From: Rhodothalassium salexigens DSM 2132
GTDB taxonomy: Bacteria > Pseudomonadota > Alphaproteobacteria > Sphingomonadales > Rhodothalassiaceae
Length of the DNA stretch: 64,000 nt
Assembly (NCBI RefSeq): GCF_004341375.1
Contig: NZ_SLXO01000001.1
Coordinates: 496,001-560,000, forward strand
Direction: 5' to 3'
This document shows positions 62,262 through 64,000 of this stretch, one piece after another. The notes under the pieces were generated by a model. The model was given only the letters and a program-made list of their open reading frames with translations. It made no database searches and was not told where the DNA came from. The position numbers and the translations under genes are program-made. How positions within the stretch are numbered: position 1 is the first letter of the stretch; each line of letters opens with the position of its first letter.

Positions 62262-63755
62262 ATGTCCGCACTGTCTTTTCCATCCGCGACGCGTCCCCCA
62301 TCGAAGCGGCGCCCCCACGGTCGCCGGAGGATCGCCGGGACCATCGGCCTGGCGACCGCCGCCTGGGCGAGCGTCGCAGCCCTCGCCCCCGGCCCCCAGG
62401 GCGCCGCCATGGCCGCCGACACGGCCGTGTCCGACCAGCCCTGGCGGCTCGACCGGGCGCTCGCCACGCCCGACTGGCTGACCCTGTCGGGCGAGCACCG
62501 GCTGCGCTATTCGACCCTGGTCAACCAGTTCCGGCCGGGGCTCAGCGGCCGCGACGAGGCGCTGTCGCTGCGCACCTTGGTGCGCGCCGACGTGCGGGTT
62601 GGCCCGGCCTGGTCGCTGACCGCCGAATTGCAGGACAGCCGCGCCTATCTGACCGGCGACCAAAGCTCGGTGAACACCAGCATGGTCAACGCCGTCGAGC
62701 CGATCCAGGCGCATCTGCGCTATGACGGCCGCGACCTGTTCACCGCCGGCGACCGGCTCGACCTGCGCTTCGGGCGCCAGACGCTCGACATCGGCAGCCG
62801 GCGGCTGGTGGCGCGCAACCGGTTCCGCAACGCGATCCAATCGTTCAACGGCGTCAGCGGCCACTGGCGCGGGGCGGGCGGCGGCGAGGTGCGCGGTTTC
62901 TATTTCCTGCCGGTGCGCCCGCGCCCCAGTGGCTTCGACGCCGTGTCCGACAACCGGGTGCGCTTCGACCGGGAGGATTTCAACCTGCAATTCTGGGGCC
63001 TGTGGCTGCACCGACCGGACCTGATCGCCGGCATCGGGGTCGAGACCTATGTCTACGGCCTGCACGAACGCGACCAACCCGGCGTCTATGACAGCCGCGA
63101 CCGGCAGATCTATACCCCCGGCCTGCGCCTGGTGCGCCCGCCGCGCCCCGGCGCCGTCGACCTGGACCTGGAAACCAACTTGCAATTGGGCCACCGCCAT
63201 GCCGGGCGCTCGCCCCTCGACACCGAGCGCCTGTCGGTGTTCGCCCACGCCCACCATGCCGCCATCGGCTATACCTGGGCCACACCGTGGCGGCCGCGTC
63301 TTGGCCTCAATCTGGATATCGGCAGCGGCGATGGCGACACCGGCAACGGCCGCCACACCCGCTTCGACTGCCTGTTCGGGCCGCGCCGGACCGATTTCGG
63401 GCCGACCGGGCTTTATGGCCTGTTGGGCCGCGAGAACCTGATCTCGGCCGGCCCACGGCTGTCGATCCAGCCCACCGACCGGCTGAGCGCGCACGTCATC
63501 TGGCGCGCCAATTGGCTTGAAGACCGCGCCGACGCCTTCGCACGCTCGGGCGTGCGCGACCCTGGCGGCCTGTCCGGCCGCTTTGCCGGCCACCAGGTGG
63601 AGGCGCGGCTGCGCTTCTGGCTGCTGCCCGGTCAGGTGCGCCTGGAAGCCGGTGCGGCGGTGTTCGCCAATGGCCGCTTCCTCGCCACCGCCCCCAACGC
63701 CACCGGCGCCGGCACCCCCGCCTACGCCTATACCGACATCCGGCTGCTGTTTTGA
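62262..63755 (+). CDS. Alginate-export (AlgE) family outer-membrane beta barrel
   Basis: Encodes 497 aa from the ATG at 62262, which has GAGG 8 nt upstream. A long signal peptide, starting with a basic stretch and ending near GAAMAAD, precedes a barrel rich in alternating aromatic strands. SGEHRLRYSTLVNQFRPG, LRFGRQTLDIGSRRLVARNRFRN and the terminal YAYTDIRLLF follow the alginate_exp family pattern. Despite the name, many members are general or solute-specific porins, and no alginate gene is nearby. Its place just after the sulfate importer suggests uptake of a sulfur compound or sulfated sugar, which is inference. Confidence 0.82.
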   Translation: MSALSFPSATRPPSKRRPHGRRRIAGTIGLATAAWASVAALAPGPQGAAMAADTAVSDQPWRLDRALATPDWLTLSGEHRLRYSTLVNQFRPGLSGRDEALSLRTLVRADVRVGPAWSLTAELQDSRAYLTGDQSSVNTSMVNAVEPIQAHLRYDGRDLFTAGDRLDLRFGRQTLDIGSRRLVARNRFRNAIQSFNGVSGHWRGAGGGEVRGFYFLPVRPRPSGFDAVSDNRVRFDREDFNLQFWGLWLHRPDLIAGIGVETYVYGLHERDQPGVYDSRDRQIYTPGLRLVRPPRPGAVDLDLETNLQLGHRHAGRSPLDTERLSVFAHAHHAAIGYTWATPWRPRLGLNLDIGSGDGDTGNGRHTRFDCLFGPRRTDFGPTGLYGLLGRENLISAGPRLSIQPTDRLSAHVIWRANWLEDRADAFARSGVRDPGGLSGRFAGHQVEARLRFWLLPGQVRLEAGAAVFANGRFLATAPNATGAGTPAYAYTDIRLLF

Positions 63756-63977
63756 CCGCGGCGCCAGAGCGCTCACCACAGCAACGCCCAGCCCGGATCA
63801 CGACGATCGCCCTGCTTCGAGGCATCGCGCAGCAGCCATGACGCGGCGGTTTTCCACCCCCCGCGCCGACCGGCGGACAGTAATCCAGTCCATCGGGTCG
63901 CTGCCACCTTGGCGCCGCCACCGTTTCCTTTTATCAAGGTTCTACACGGGGTATCTCGGTCAAATAGGGGGCACGTC

Positions 63978-64000
63978 ATGACATATGCCTATGGCTCGAA
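63978..64000 (+). CDS. Start of an unidentified gene, runs off the window
   Basis: An ATG at 63978 with AGGGGG about 6 nt upstream begins MTYAYGS and then leaves the window. Too short to identify. The 222 bp between the porin stop and here show nothing else convincing. Confidence 0.3.

Noticed and set aside
1-64000. CRISPR arrays, insertion sequences, prophage, rRNA or tRNA genes
   Set aside because: No spaced direct repeats of CRISPR type, no transposase or integrase motifs and no rRNA were seen. A tRNA could be missed by eye; a covariance-model search would settle it.

Overview
The window is GC-rich chromosomal DNA that reads as an alphaproteobacterium, most likely of the Rhodospirillales type. 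Pointers are the ppx-rlmE-guaB order, a GTTC-N7-GTTC type LexA box, a small DUF2842 protein, and a flagellar operon that combines FliL, FliM, a DUF6468-type protein, MotE and CheZ. Genes are dense, many overlap by 4 nt (ATGA/GTGA), and I saw no insertion sequence, integrase, CRISPR array, rRNA or tRNA. It looks like core genome with a few decayed or poorly known pieces.

1-8.7 kb: start of guaB, rlmE and ppx on the minus strand; a small LexA-boxed gene for a 59-residue membrane peptide; a SPOR-domain lipoprotein; then a padR-MFP-RND efflux operon with a palindrome at its promoter. 8.8-11.8 kb: pgsB-pgsC-pgsW, a poly-gamma-glutamate-type synthase set without pgsA. 12-19.8 kb: a patatin-like lipase, a SYLF protein, threonine aldolase, then fabI, a MaoC-phosphotransacylase fusion, acetate kinase and a CBS-domain site-2 protease.

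19.8-30 kb is a vitamin B12 region: btuFCD-type importer (minus) and btuB (plus), each behind its own cobalamin riboswitch, with cobC, cobQ, cbiB and cobU between and after them. A strong terminator separates btuB from cobQ. 30-42 kb is mixed metabolism: an NTF2-like secreted protein, a truncated TonB-receptor start, an MFS transporter, SDR, CaiB-type CoA transferase, MaoC hydratase, two unknown membrane proteins, an SRAP/HMCES DNA-repair protein coupled to an M50-like membrane protease, a NUDIX hydrolase, an AlkK-like acyl-CoA ligase and a DUF3833 lipoprotein.

42.3-54.9 kb is flagellar. The minus-strand operon fliL-fliM-DUF6468-motE-cheZ-two MotB-like genes-giant AMIN/TPR gene faces away from flgF-flgG-flgA-flgH, which has a clear sigma-54 promoter. 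No motA is present here. 55-63.8 kb is sulfur uptake: an Rrf2 regulator, an SLC13/TrkA-C permease, the sulfate ABC importer sbp-cysT-cysW-cysA, and an alginate-export-type outer-membrane barrel. An 18-bp motif shared by the rrf2 and sbp promoters is a candidate Rrf2 site.

Most worth following up: the LexA-controlled membrane peptide at 2412-2591, the MotB-like pair plus AMIN/TPR protein, and the shared Rrf2-type motif.
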